From NCBI RefSeq assembly GCF_021655555.1, contig NZ_AP023086.1:2820685-2884684 (forward strand): DNA of 64,000 bases, written 5' to 3'. Made by a program: the position numbers and the translations under genes. Shown here piece by piece: positions 43,423-51,919 of this stretch; position 1 is the first letter of the stretch; every line of letters begins with the position of its first letter. The DNA is from Marinagarivorans cellulosilyticus. Lineage in GTDB: Bacteria > Pseudomonadota > Gammaproteobacteria > Pseudomonadales > Cellvibrionaceae. The notes below the pieces were generated by a model, which did not search any database, was not told where the DNA came from, and was given only the letters and a program-made list of their open reading frames with translations.

Positions 43423-46400
43423 ATGTTTATAAAAAAAGCCGTATTTGTTAATTGGGGTAATATCCCCAAGCTTGAATTTGATTTCGGCCCAGTTAATTTA
43501 TTTTCTGGCGGTAATGGTTCAGGCAAAACAACCGCTGCCGATGCCTTGCAGGCATTGATGACTGCTGCGCATGACAATTTATTTGCGTTTAACCCAGGAC
43601 AGGACGAAACCACGCAAAAAGGGCGTGGCGGTAAGCAGGTGCGGACTTTGGCGTCTTACTTACTAGGTTGTGACGATGGTAGCTATGCTAGACCTTACGC
43701 CACAGATGGTTATGTGGCGGCCGTGTTTTACCCTACAGAAGGTGAGGCGGCTGAGCCTTTTTCGGCCATTATGGCGATGCGCGGTCATATTGAAACGGGC
43801 GGTAGCCAGAAACAGGCGCGCTTAGATAATCTGTTTTTTATGATTATACCTGGCGAGTCGGTCTCGCTTGATTGTTTTGTACGCGACTTTAACGATGGCA
43901 AGCATATTAAACCCACGACTGAGGTGGCCGCTTATTTAAAGCAGCGTTTTGCTGCTAGCACAGTAGAAGTTTACGATAAAAAAGGTGCTTACTTGCGTCG
44001 CTTGTATGGCGCCTTGCGCGGCCGGCCGGACGCGGTACCCGACCGCGAAGCAAAGCATGCTGCGCGTACTTTGGCTAATTTCATGGCCTATAAACCGGTA
44101 AAAAGTATCCATGATTTTGTGGCCGGTGAAATACTCGAGGCTAAAGATCTTGGGGATGCGATCCGTAATGTTTCTGATTTAATGAAAACAATCCATCAAA
44201 TGGAAGCTTCTGCTGGCGCGGTAAAAAATGCCATTGGCTTACTTGGCAATGCCGCAGCGAGTAGCCGCGAATACATTGATACATGGGTGGATTTAGCGTT
44301 ATCGCGCTATACCGAAGCGACCCGCCATGTGTTGAGCGCGCAGAATAATTATTTAGCGTTACGCCGTGAGAAAAAACAAACCGATACCGCCTTAACGCAA
44401 GCGCAAGAGCGTAGCGAGTTAGCGCGCGAACGCAAGCGCCAGCAACATAAAAGCATTGTTCAGCTCGAGGCGAAGCGCCAAGGTATTGATGCCTTGCGCG
44501 ATAAAGATGTACTGCAGCAAACTGCCGATAAAGCGCAAAAAAATATGGCGCAATTGGTCGAGCCATTTCTGACAGAAGTCGCTAACGCGCAAAATAATGC
44601 GACATGTGCAGAATTTTTATTACAGGCTAGTCAGCAAACCAGTTTAGGTTTAGAACTAAAGTTTTTGAGCGACCCAGCTTTTCAAAAGTTGTCGCGTGCG
44701 ATTGTTAATGCTGGTGAGTTGCGCACGCTTGATGCGCGCAAGGTTTTTAACAGTGATTGGCTTGGCTCTGCTCCGTTGGAGCAGCTAATGGATAAATCGC
44801 TGGCTTGGCAAGCCGAACAAAATAACTGGGTGGCTGATGTGACAGCCGCAGATGGCGATTGCGGTAATTCCCGCCGCGATGCGGTGGAATCTTTATTGGC
44901 TGAGCGCAAGCAAGCATTGGAGCGTTTAAAGGCAGAGTGTTTGGCGCTGGGTAACGATGTGCAATTGTTGATGTCGAGCCAAGTAAATTACCCACCTGCG
45001 GTAGTTGCTGCGATTAAAGCCATAGAGGAAGCCTGCCCAAAAGCAAACCCCAAAGTATTGTGTGATTACGTTGAAGTGCTGGAGCCGGAGTGGCAAATGG
45101 CCATTGAGGGCTATTTGGGTGGCGCGCGCTTTAGTTTGCTGGTTGATGCTGAATACGAAGCCGATGCGATTGCAGCGGTGCGCAATATGCGCGGTCATAA
45201 ACGCAATAGTGCACGGGTTATTCAAGGCGAAAAAGCCGAGCGAGATGCCGATCGTTTTAACCCTGTTAAAGGCTCAATTCTGGAGGTTATGGACTTTAGC
45301 CACAGTACGGCAAACGCCTATATTAAAGCCTCCTACGGTAATGTAGTGCGCGTGGATTCAGCGCAAACGCTTAAACATACCGCGCGCGGTATTACAGCCG
45401 AGGGTTTAGGCTCGGGTAACTACAGTTTGTGGCGTTGTGATTTAAATGATGCCGAATTAGTTTTTGGTCAAGGTGCACGCCAGCGCGCTTTGGTGGCGAA
45501 GCAAGAAGAGTTGGATCGTTGCCAAAAGCGCTTACAAGATGGTTTAGAGCAGTTTGCGCAGTTGCAGGCGGTTGTGGCCAAAATGGCTGGCGTCAAACCG
45601 TGCCGTATTGCCGATGTATTAGAGCAATTACTTGAATTGTCGCGCCAGTTAACCCAGGCACAAGAAGCGCTGGCAAATATTGATGCCGGTGAGGGCAGTG
45701 ACTTAGAGCGCGAGCTTGAAGAGATTCAACACCAGTATCAAGAGCAAGAGGATCAGCAAAAACAACACGAGCAGGATATTGGGCGCTACCAAGCGCAGCT
45801 TGCCGCGCTCGAAAAGAAAGTAACGCTACTGCTAGACGAGCAAGATCTAGCCGAAAAACAGCGTGAAATACTTGAAGATGCTGTGCAAGATATTGCAAAA
45901 GTGCATCCACGTTTTGACATTGAAAAGGCATTGCTCGATGCCGATGCAAGTGCGGAAAAAGCCGCCGAGAATTCACTAGCCGAGAAATTGAAAACATCGC
46001 AAGAGCAGCTTACGCGTTGTGAGCGTGAACTATTCAATATTGTTCAGCAATACAATATCGATGCAGGCGTGGGCGACTCTCTACTTTACGACGCAGGTGT
46101 TTCGGAGATGCACAGCTTCGATTTCTTTAAACACCTTGTGCATTTACAAGGGGCGATTGAATCGCTGCATACCCGCTTTAAAAACAATATATTGGTTTCC
46201 AAACACAAAGAACTTACAGCGTTAAAGGAATCGTTTAATACGGCTTTTGTTACCAACTTGTGCCATTCGATTTATCAAGCAATTAATGAGGGCGAGTTTG
46301 TTTTAAACGAGCTGAATAACGAGTTGGCTCATCATCGCTTTGGCGCCGATCGTGAATGCTACTCTTTTGCCACCCAGTGGGTGCCTGAATACAAAGAGTA

Positions 46401-47079
46401 TTGGCAATTCTTTAAAGCTGTTATTGCAAACCCACAGCTTGGTGATGGCAAAACGTTATTCGAATTGAATTTAGATAAAAAGCATGCACGTATTCGTGAT
46501 GAATTGCTCAGTATGCTGTTAGATGAAGACGAGCAAACAGCGCACCGGGAATTACAGCGCATTAGTGACTACCGCAATTATCGGCGCTACGAAATTTATA
46601 AAGAGCCAGCAAATAAGGCGCCGATTGCGCTCAGCGAATATGGCACGGGCTCTGGCGGGCAATTAGAAACGCCAGCTTATATTATTCGCTCCGCGGCGGT
46701 AACGTCGGCTTTTCGTTTTAACGAAGGTAAAGCGCATTTGCGGATGGTCATGGTTGATGAAGCTTTTTCCAAAATGGATGAAGGGCGTTCGCGAGAGGTG
46801 ATTAATTACTTAACGGATGCGTTAGGGCTGCAGCTTATTTTTATTATGCCGACCAGTAAATCTGGTCCATTCTTAGATTTGATTAGCAACCAATTTGTGT
46901 TTGCAAAATGCCCAACATTGCAGCCTGTTGGCGAGCTTAAAACGCGTGTTTTTGTCGATCGAAAAGCGTGTAATACCGATAAAATTAAAAACCTATGGGC
47001 AAAGCACCGCAAAGTTATTCGGCATCAGGCAATGCTTGATTTTATGGAAGAATTTGCCCCAGAAGCCTCAGAGCAATAG
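43423..47079 (+). CDS. mksB: condensin ATPase MksB (SMC-like, JetC-like)
   Basis: A 1218-residue SMC-type ATPase. Walker A (GGNGSGKTT, G29–T37) is at the N-terminus after MFIKKAVFVNWGNI. Two coiled-coil arms (about 280–430 and 660–850) flank a hinge near 480–640. At the C-terminus are the signature region YGTGSGGQLETP (around G1076) and Walker B VMVDEAFSKMDEG with D1112 and E1113. The form GGQLETPAYI is typical of MukB/MksB/JetC. It loads on DNA and extrudes or clamps it. The next gene is ruvX on the opposite strand, so no mksG/jetD nuclease follows. Confidence 0.93.
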   Translation: MFIKKAVFVNWGNIPKLEFDFGPVNLFSGGNGSGKTTAADALQALMTAAHDNLFAFNPGQDETTQKGRGGKQVRTLASYLLGCDDGSYARPYATDGYVAAVFYPTEGEAAEPFSAIMAMRGHIETGGSQKQARLDNLFFMIIPGESVSLDCFVRDFNDGKHIKPTTEVAAYLKQRFAASTVEVYDKKGAYLRRLYGALRGRPDAVPDREAKHAARTLANFMAYKPVKSIHDFVAGEILEAKDLGDAIRNVSDLMKTIHQMEASAGAVKNAIGLLGNAAASSREYIDTWVDLALSRYTEATRHVLSAQNNYLALRREKKQTDTALTQAQERSELARERKRQQHKSIVQLEAKRQGIDALRDKDVLQQTADKAQKNMAQLVEPFLTEVANAQNNATCAEFLLQASQQTSLGLELKFLSDPAFQKLSRAIVNAGELRTLDARKVFNSDWLGSAPLEQLMDKSLAWQAEQNNWVADVTAADGDCGNSRRDAVESLLAERKQALERLKAECLALGNDVQLLMSSQVNYPPAVVAAIKAIEEACPKANPKVLCDYVEVLEPEWQMAIEGYLGGARFSLLVDAEYEADAIAAVRNMRGHKRNSARVIQGEKAERDADRFNPVKGSILEVMDFSHSTANAYIKASYGNVVRVDSAQTLKHTARGITAEGLGSGNYSLWRCDLNDAELVFGQGARQRALVAKQEELDRCQKRLQDGLEQFAQLQAVVAKMAGVKPCRIADVLEQLLELSRQLTQAQEALANIDAGEGSDLERELEEIQHQYQEQEDQQKQHEQDIGRYQAQLAALEKKVTLLLDEQDLAEKQREILEDAVQDIAKVHPRFDIEKALLDADASAEKAAENSLAEKLKTSQEQLTRCERELFNIVQQYNIDAGVGDSLLYDAGVSEMHSFDFFKHLVHLQGAIESLHTRFKNNILVSKHKELTALKESFNTAFVTNLCHSIYQAINEGEFVLNELNNELAHHRFGADRECYSFATQWVPEYKEYWQFFKAVIANPQLGDGKTLFELNLDKKHARIRDELLSMLLDEDEQTAHRELQRISDYRNYRRYEIYKEPANKAPIALSEYGTGSGGQLETPAYIIRSAAVTSAFRFNEGKAHLRMVMVDEAFSKMDEGRSREVINYLTDALGLQLIFIMPTSKSGPFLDLISNQFVFAKCPTLQPVGELKTRVFVDRKACNTDKIKNLWAKHRKVIRHQAMLDFMEEFAPEASEQ

Positions 47080-47095
47080 TTGGCTTGAGGCTGGC

Positions 47096-47503
47096 TTACT
47101 GATTAAGCCAGCTTTCTAGAATAAGCCTGGCGGCAATGGCATCGATGGGGTTTTGTCCGTAGTTGCCTTTGTGGCCGCGCTCAGCGGCCTCGGCTTTTGC
47201 TTCTCGAGTGGAAAGGCGTTCGTCCATCATGTGTACGGTTATGCCAAAGCGGCCATGAAGGCGGTTAGCAAATTTTTTGGTGCGGGTAGACAGTTCGCTA
47301 TCGGTACCATCCATATTTAAAGGTAAGCCGACAATGGCGGTATCTATCTTCCATTCTTTAAGCAGTTTTTCGACTTGCTCCCAATTAGGGATACCATCGC
47401 GCGCTGCCAGCGACGGTTGTTCTGATGCCGTACGTGTGATGCTCTGGCCAATGGCCACACCAATATTTTTAAGGCCGTAGTCAAAACCAATAATATAACC
47501 CAC
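47096..47503 (-). CDS. ruvX: Holliday junction resolvase-like pre-16S rRNA nuclease
   Basis: RuvX (YqgF) is an RNase H-like enzyme that trims the 5' end of 16S rRNA. The 135-residue protein has the catalytic aspartate in GFDYGLKNIGVAIG (D9), the strand VGLPLNMDGT with a conserved NMDG and MMDERLST, and the closing NPIDAIAARLILE with its catalytic Asp. It ends convergently with mksB across 16 bp. It lies 2 bp after yqgE, so it is probably cotranscribed. Confidence 0.95.
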   Translation of the reverse strand: MGYIIGFDYGLKNIGVAIGQSITRTASEQPSLAARDGIPNWEQVEKLLKEWKIDTAIVGLPLNMDGTDSELSTRTKKFANRLHGRFGITVHMMDERLSTREAKAEAAERGHKGNYGQNPIDAIAARLILESWLNQ

Positions 47504-47505
47504 GA

Positions 47506-48069
47506 TTAAGCGTTTCCGCCGACAGCTATGGTGCCAGGGTCTATTCCCATTTTTTCGTACAGGCTGTTCCAGCGCGCCTCGGCGGGCTGGTTAAAAAGGG
47601 TGTCAAAGTCGGCGTCTATGGTGAGCCAGCAATTTTCTTTTAGCTCTGTTTCTAACTGCCCAGGGCTCCAGCCAGCAAAACCCAGCGCAAAGAGGTAGTT
47701 GCTGGGTCCATCACCTTGTGCAATGGACTCTAGCGCATCTTTGGAGGCTGTAAGCATTAGTTCGTCTGTAACGCGCATAGACGTGTGCCAATCGTGATCG
47801 CTAGGCGTGTGCAGTAAAAAACCGCGCTGTGGCTTTACCGGCCCCCCCTTAAGGACACTGGTTGTGGGCAGCTCTATTGGGTTGGGCAGATTGAGTTGTT
47901 TAAAAACTTCGGGTAACGAAAGCTCTAAAGGCTGGTTGATCACAATGCCCATAGCGCCTTCGTCGCCGTGATCGCAAATGAAGGTAACCGCTTTATCAAA
48001 GTTTCTATCTTCCATTGTAGGCAGGGCGACTAAAAACTTATTGCGAAGCGATAGTGGGCTGTTTTGCAT
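47506..48069 (-). CDS. algH: YqgE/AlgH family protein
   Basis: A 187-residue YqgE/AlgH (DUF179) protein; AlgH affects alginate production in Pseudomonas. The family marks FLVALPTMEDRNFDKAVTFI, HGDEGAMGIVINQP, GGPVKPQRGFLLH and LGFAGWSPGQLETELKENCWL are all present. The exact activity is unknown. It forms a unit with ruvX (2 bp gap) and is close to the TonB-like gene and gshB, the same neighbourhood as PA0404–PA0407 of Pseudomonas aeruginosa. Confidence 0.95.
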   Translation of the reverse strand: MQNSPLSLRNKFLVALPTMEDRNFDKAVTFICDHGDEGAMGIVINQPLELSLPEVFKQLNLPNPIELPTTSVLKGGPVKPQRGFLLHTPSDHDWHTSMRVTDELMLTASKDALESIAQGDGPSNYLFALGFAGWSPGQLETELKENCWLTIDADFDTLFNQPAEARWNSLYEKMGIDPGTIAVGGNA

Positions 48070-48163
48070 TGTATTCTCTGCGTTATAACGTTCGATACTT
48101 ACACTCTATGGCCGTAGTTTAAAAAATCAATACCTGTGCGACGGGCTACAGGCATAACATGAA

Positions 48164-49045
48164 CTAGCGGGTCGCTTGAGTCGATAAACCGGTGATTTCA
48201 AAGGACCAAATGCGCGTTATTTCGAGTTTGTCGTGGCCGTCAAGCACATCGCTAGGGATCTTCTCGAACGGGGCTGCTAGGTGGACCATTTGAAGGGCAG
48301 ACTGGTTTAGCAGTGGGTGGTCAGATGGACTAATAATTTCCACGTCATCGATGCTGCCATCGGCATTTAGGGTGACAACCATCATTAGCGTGCCGAACAA
48401 TTCTTGCTGCAATGCTTCTTGTGGAAAGTTGCGGTTACCTACGCTTTCTACACGCGAATTCCACGCGTGAAGGTATGCTGCATCAGAGCTGGCTTTGGTG
48501 GCTTCGGTTTGAATGCGCTTTACCTTTGGGCGAAGAGCCTCTGATTGACGTAATTTATCCAGCTTGGCTTGTAGGGCTGTGTATTCGGGGTTGGAAATAG
48601 CAATATCTTCGTCTTGTGCTTTGATGGTTTGCTCTTCTGGTGTTTGCTCTGTTTGAGTATCGTCCTCAAACTGCAACCGGCTGTTGGCAGTGGTTTGCAA
48701 TGTTTCGGACTGCTCCTGCGCTGCTTGTGTCGTTTTTTGTTGTGGTGGCGGTGTGATGTCGCGAATTACCGTGTCGTTAAAGTCGGCCTGCTCGTCGGTG
48801 AGTAGCTCTTGCACTTTATCTGAAGTGCCGCTGGCTTCTTGGTTGTGTTGGGCTAAAAAATCGGCTTTTTCAGGCGCATTTTGGCTCATTTGTGTTGCTA
48901 GCGTAATGTTGAGCGTTGGAGCAATTTTATCGGCCCCGGGTATTTTGAACCCTATTTGCAATAACAAAAACAAGTGCAGCGCTAAGGCTGCAAAAAAAGT
49001 GAAGCTGAGTCGGTCGCCAGTGGATACAGAAGAGCTAATGGCCAT
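48164..49045 (-). CDS. TonB-family energy-transducer-like protein
   Basis: A 293-residue protein with one N-terminal membrane helix (about 12–32, LSFTFFAALALHLFLLLQIG) and a long, Gln/Thr/Glu-rich periplasmic linker (about 45–190). A C-terminal TonB-like domain follows (about 205–290, RNFPQEALQQELFGTLMMVVTLNADGSI). In P. aeruginosa the gene at this position, between yqgE and gshB, is tonB3, which affects twitching motility; its presence here is suggestive. The target outer-membrane protein is unknown. No exbB or exbD is adjacent. Confidence 0.85.
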   Translation of the reverse strand: MAISSSVSTGDRLSFTFFAALALHLFLLLQIGFKIPGADKIAPTLNITLATQMSQNAPEKADFLAQHNQEASGTSDKVQELLTDEQADFNDTVIRDITPPPQQKTTQAAQEQSETLQTTANSRLQFEDDTQTEQTPEEQTIKAQDEDIAISNPEYTALQAKLDKLRQSEALRPKVKRIQTEATKASSDAAYLHAWNSRVESVGNRNFPQEALQQELFGTLMMVVTLNADGSIDDVEIISPSDHPLLNQSALQMVHLAAPFEKIPSDVLDGHDKLEITRIWSFEITGLSTQATR

Positions 49046-49155
49046 AAAAAGTCGTCTTAGAGTATTGTCGTTATTGTTGTCGCGGTTACATTTAGGATAG
49101 CGGCCAAAAGTGCTGCATGCGTTATTTGGCCGATATCCGTTGCTATATGGCTATC

Positions 49156-50115
49156 CTAGCGTTTTTTACTCAAGAATGCCTCATCAATGGCACTTATGAG
49201 ACGTGGGCCAATATTCGTAGAATAAGCGGCATCAATTTCGCGAATGCAAGTGGGGCTGGTGACGTTGATTTCAGTCAGGTAATCGCCAATAACGTCTAAA
49301 CCAACAAAAAATAAGCCCTTGGCCCGAAGAGTGGGGCCTACGCGGCTAGCAATTTCCTTGTCTCGCGCTGTAAGTGGTTGCGCCACGCCTTGCCCGCCTG
49401 CTGCTAGGTTGCCTCGTAATTCGCCATCGGCGGGTATGCGCGCTAGGGCATACTCAACGGGTTCGCCATTGATCATTAAAATACGCTTGTCGCCAGCGCT
49501 AATGGCGGGAATAAACTTCTGCGCCATGATGTAATCGGTGCCGTTGTCAGTGAGCACCTCAATGATAGAGGCCAAATTGCTATCACTTTGCTTGCAGCGA
49601 AAAATACCACTGCCGCCCATGCCATCGAGTGGCTTGAAGATGACATCATTGTGTTTTTGGTGAAAGGCTCGCAGTTTGGCTAAATTGTTGCTAACGAGTA
49701 GTGGGGGGCAGCAATCAGGGAATTGCGTTGCAAAAAGTTTTTCGTTGCAATCGCGCAAGCTTTGCGGGTTATTCACAACCAATGCGCCGGCGGTGGCCGC
49801 GCGTTGAAGAATATGGGTCGCGTACAAGAAGGGGCTGTCAAATGGCGGGTCTTTGCGCATCATGATGGCGTGCTCGCTACCTAGAGCCAGCGTATGCCTT
49901 TCGCCCAGCTCAAACCAATGTTTTGCGTCATCAAATACCGTAAGTGCTTGTACGTCTGCAAACGCGTTGCCATTTTCGATAAATAAGTCGCTAAGTTCAG
50001 CGTAAGCAAGTGGCCAGCCTGCAGCTTGGGCGGCTTGTGCAATGGCTAGAGTTGAATCTTTTTTGAAATTAATATCCGCGATAGGATCCATCACGAAAAT
50101 CATCAGCTTGTTCAT
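49156..50115 (-). CDS. gshB: glutathione synthetase
   Basis: GshB joins gamma-glutamylcysteine and glycine using ATP. The 319-residue protein begins MNKLMIFVMDPIADINFKKDS, the family N-terminus, and has the ATP-grasp motifs KPLDGMGGSGIF, GDKRILMINGEPVEYALARIP and GLDVIGDYLTEINVTSP. The ATG at 50115 is chosen because it matches the family; an in-frame start at 50139 adds 8 residues. It is divergent from pilG across 321 bp. Confidence 0.96.
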   Translation of the reverse strand: MNKLMIFVMDPIADINFKKDSTLAIAQAAQAAGWPLAYAELSDLFIENGNAFADVQALTVFDDAKHWFELGERHTLALGSEHAIMMRKDPPFDSPFLYATHILQRAATAGALVVNNPQSLRDCNEKLFATQFPDCCPPLLVSNNLAKLRAFHQKHNDVIFKPLDGMGGSGIFRCKQSDSNLASIIEVLTDNGTDYIMAQKFIPAISAGDKRILMINGEPVEYALARIPADGELRGNLAAGGQGVAQPLTARDKEIASRVGPTLRAKGLFFVGLDVIGDYLTEINVTSPTCIREIDAAYSTNIGPRLISAIDEAFLSKKR

Positions 50116-50436
50116 AGCTAAACCCATTTGTGGGGCCATATATTCAATCTAATGGCTACATGTGCGATTTATGCCAAAATAAACGTGCTATTAATTGGCG
50201 CTTTTCATTCAGTTGAGCGATTATAAATGGTGTAGCGCAAAAGCTCAGCTTTTACGCGTTCTGATGTTGTTAGGCCTTTGCTAACCACCGCACTATATAA
50301 CGTGCCGGTGATAGCCAAGAGTTGGCGTAAGGCCAATTTCTATGTTAAAAGGTACTCCCGCTGGATGCGACCAAAGAAACAGGGCGATCCCTGTTATGAC
50401 AACTTTTCAATAACTTATAACTACTAGGGTCTGTCT
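50116..50436. other. intergenic region upstream of pilG and gshB
   Basis: This 321-bp divergent region should contain the promoters for gshB and the pil-chp operon. A large near-perfect dyad at 50235–50257 is listed separately. A TATATAA run lies at 50294–50300, but I could not pair it with a -35 element at normal spacing. No RNA gene was recognised. Confidence 0.5.
50235..50257. promoter_or_regulatory. 23-bp near-perfect palindrome upstream of pilG
   Basis: GCGCAAAAGCT (50235–50245) faces AGCTTTTACGC (50247–50257) across one central C; ten of eleven arm positions pair. A one-base spacer is too short for an RNA hairpin loop, so the shape suggests a protein-binding dyad. It lies about 180 bp before the pilG ATG. 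The binding factor is unknown. Confidence 0.4.
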
Positions 50437-50832
50437 ATGGATGTGAACCTCGAACATCTAAAAGTTATGGTCATCGACGATAGTAAAACGATTCGTCGCA
50501 CGGCCGAGACTTTACTCAATAAGGTGGGCTGCGAAGTCATTACCGCGACTGACGGTTTTGACGCATTAGCTAAAATAGCTGACTCCCGTCCAGATATCAT
50601 TTTTGTAGATATTATGATGCCGCGTCTTGACGGCTATCAAACATGTGCATTGATTAAAAATAATAGCGAATTCCGTTCTACACCAGTCATTATGTTGTCG
50701 AGTAAAGATGGTCTATTCGATAAAGCAAAAGGGCGAATTGTTGGCTCTGATCAATACCTAACTAAACCATTCAGTAAAGGCGAGCTCCTAGGTGCCATTG
50801 AGGCACACGTTAAAGTCGCGCAAGCCAGCTAA
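50437..50832 (+). CDS. pilG: response regulator PilG, type IV pilus control
   Basis: A 131-residue CheY-like single receiver domain. The acidic pair is D14–D15, the phosphoacceptor D58 is in FVDIMMPRLDG, and the conserved K110 is in YLTKPF. In Pseudomonas PilG is phosphorylated by ChpA, promotes pilus extension and activates adenylate cyclase CyaB. Gene order (pilG, pilH, pilI, pilJ, pilK, chpA) fixes the assignment. It is the first gene of the operon. Confidence 0.95.
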   Translation: MDVNLEHLKVMVIDDSKTIRRTAETLLNKVGCEVITATDGFDALAKIADSRPDIIFVDIMMPRLDGYQTCALIKNNSEFRSTPVIMLSSKDGLFDKAKGRIVGSDQYLTKPFSKGELLGAIEAHVKVAQAS

Positions 50833-50884
50833 ATGCTGCTTGGTGCATAGCGTAAGGATCTAGCCTGGGTATATTGGGGGATAC

Positions 50885-51250
50885 ATGGCTAAAGTATTAA
50901 TTGTTGACGACTCTCCAACAGAGACGTACAAATTAACAAGCATGCTAGAAAAGCATGGTTATGTGGTGAGTTCTGCATCATCGGGTGCAGACGGCGTTGC
51001 CAAAGCAAAAGTAGAGCGCCCAGATCTTGTTCTGATGGATGTTGTGATGCCTGGCCTTAATGGCTTTCAGGCAACGCGGCAGCTCAGTAAGGCACCTGAA
51101 ACCTCTCACATACCTATCATTATTGTTACAACCAAAGATCAAGAAACTGATCGTGTGTGGGGCATGCGACAAGGGGCGAAAGCTTACCTGACCAAGCCCG
51201 TTGATGAACCACAATTGCTTAAAACCATCTCTTCGTTGGGGCAGCTATGA
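50885..51250 (+). CDS. pilH: response regulator PilH, type IV pilus control
   Basis: A 121-residue CheY-like receiver. D8–D9 form the acidic pocket, D52 is the phosphoacceptor in LMDVVMPGLNG, and K104 lies in YLTKPV. PilH opposes PilG in Pseudomonas by favouring pilus retraction and acting as a phosphate sink. It lies 52 bp after pilG and overlaps pilI by 4 bp. GGGGG at 50876–50880 is its ribosome site. Confidence 0.95.
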   Translation: MAKVLIVDDSPTETYKLTSMLEKHGYVVSSASSGADGVAKAKVERPDLVLMDVVMPGLNGFQATRQLSKAPETSHIPIIIVTTKDQETDRVWGMRQGAKAYLTKPVDEPQLLKTISSLGQL

Positions 51251-51789
51251 GTTCGAACGAAGGGTTTCAGGCGCTTCTCGATCTTGCGGCAAAAACCCGA
51301 ACTAACTCATTGCCAATACCTGCTGAAGGCGACGAAGCGCCTCGTCAGAGTGGCATTGGGTTTTCTTTGTTGGGGCGACGGTTTATTGCGCCAATGGGGC
51401 AAATTGCAGAAATGTTAGAGATTCCGCCATCAACAAGGTTGCCAGGTGTGCAGCCTTGGGTTATTGGCTTGGCGAATGTACGTGGTCGGTTACTGCCGTT
51501 GTTTGATATGGCCGTTTTTTTTGGCGGCACATCGTTGGGGCAGCGACGCCAACAGCGAGCATTGGTGATTGATACTGATCAGTTGTACAGCGGTTTAGTT
51601 GTTGATCAAGCTTATGGCATGCAGCACTTTACGAGCGACCTCTACAAAGAACACGTGGATGATGTACCTGATGCAGTGGCACCTTTTGTAAAGGGCGGCT
51701 ATGTTGATGCTTCCGGTGTTTCTTGGGCGTTATTCGATATGTATGCTATTGCTAACTTTTCTAAATTTATGAATGCCGCATCGGCTTAA
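51247..51789 (+). CDS. pilI: CheW-like adaptor PilI
   Basis: A 180-residue protein with a CheW domain from about residue 40 (GFSLLGRRFIAPMGQIAEMLEI, PWVIGLANVRGRLLPLFDM, AFVKGGYVDASGVSWALFDM near the end). It couples the receptor PilJ to the kinase ChpA. The ATG overlaps the pilH stop (ATGA). The next gene, pilJ, starts 130 bp later. Confidence 0.93.
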   Translation: MSSNEGFQALLDLAAKTRTNSLPIPAEGDEAPRQSGIGFSLLGRRFIAPMGQIAEMLEIPPSTRLPGVQPWVIGLANVRGRLLPLFDMAVFFGGTSLGQRRQQRALVIDTDQLYSGLVVDQAYGMQHFTSDLYKEHVDDVPDAVAPFVKGGYVDASGVSWALFDMYAIANFSKFMNAASA

Positions 51790-51919
51790 CGATTATTCGA
51801 CAGGGTGCTGTCTGTAAGTGTTTAAGTTGTAGCAACACTCAATATTAGTGGTTGAGTGAAATAATAATGAATATTTGCTGATCCAAAAGCAGAAAATTTG
51901 ATCCATTAGGGAGCATCCT
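51790..51919 (+). other. pilI–pilJ intergenic gap
   Basis: A 130-bp gap inside the operon. It contains a short GACAG/CTGTC hairpin at 51799–51812 without a T run, perhaps a message-processing site. Most other genes of the operon are closely packed, so this gap stands out slightly. Confidence 0.4.
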
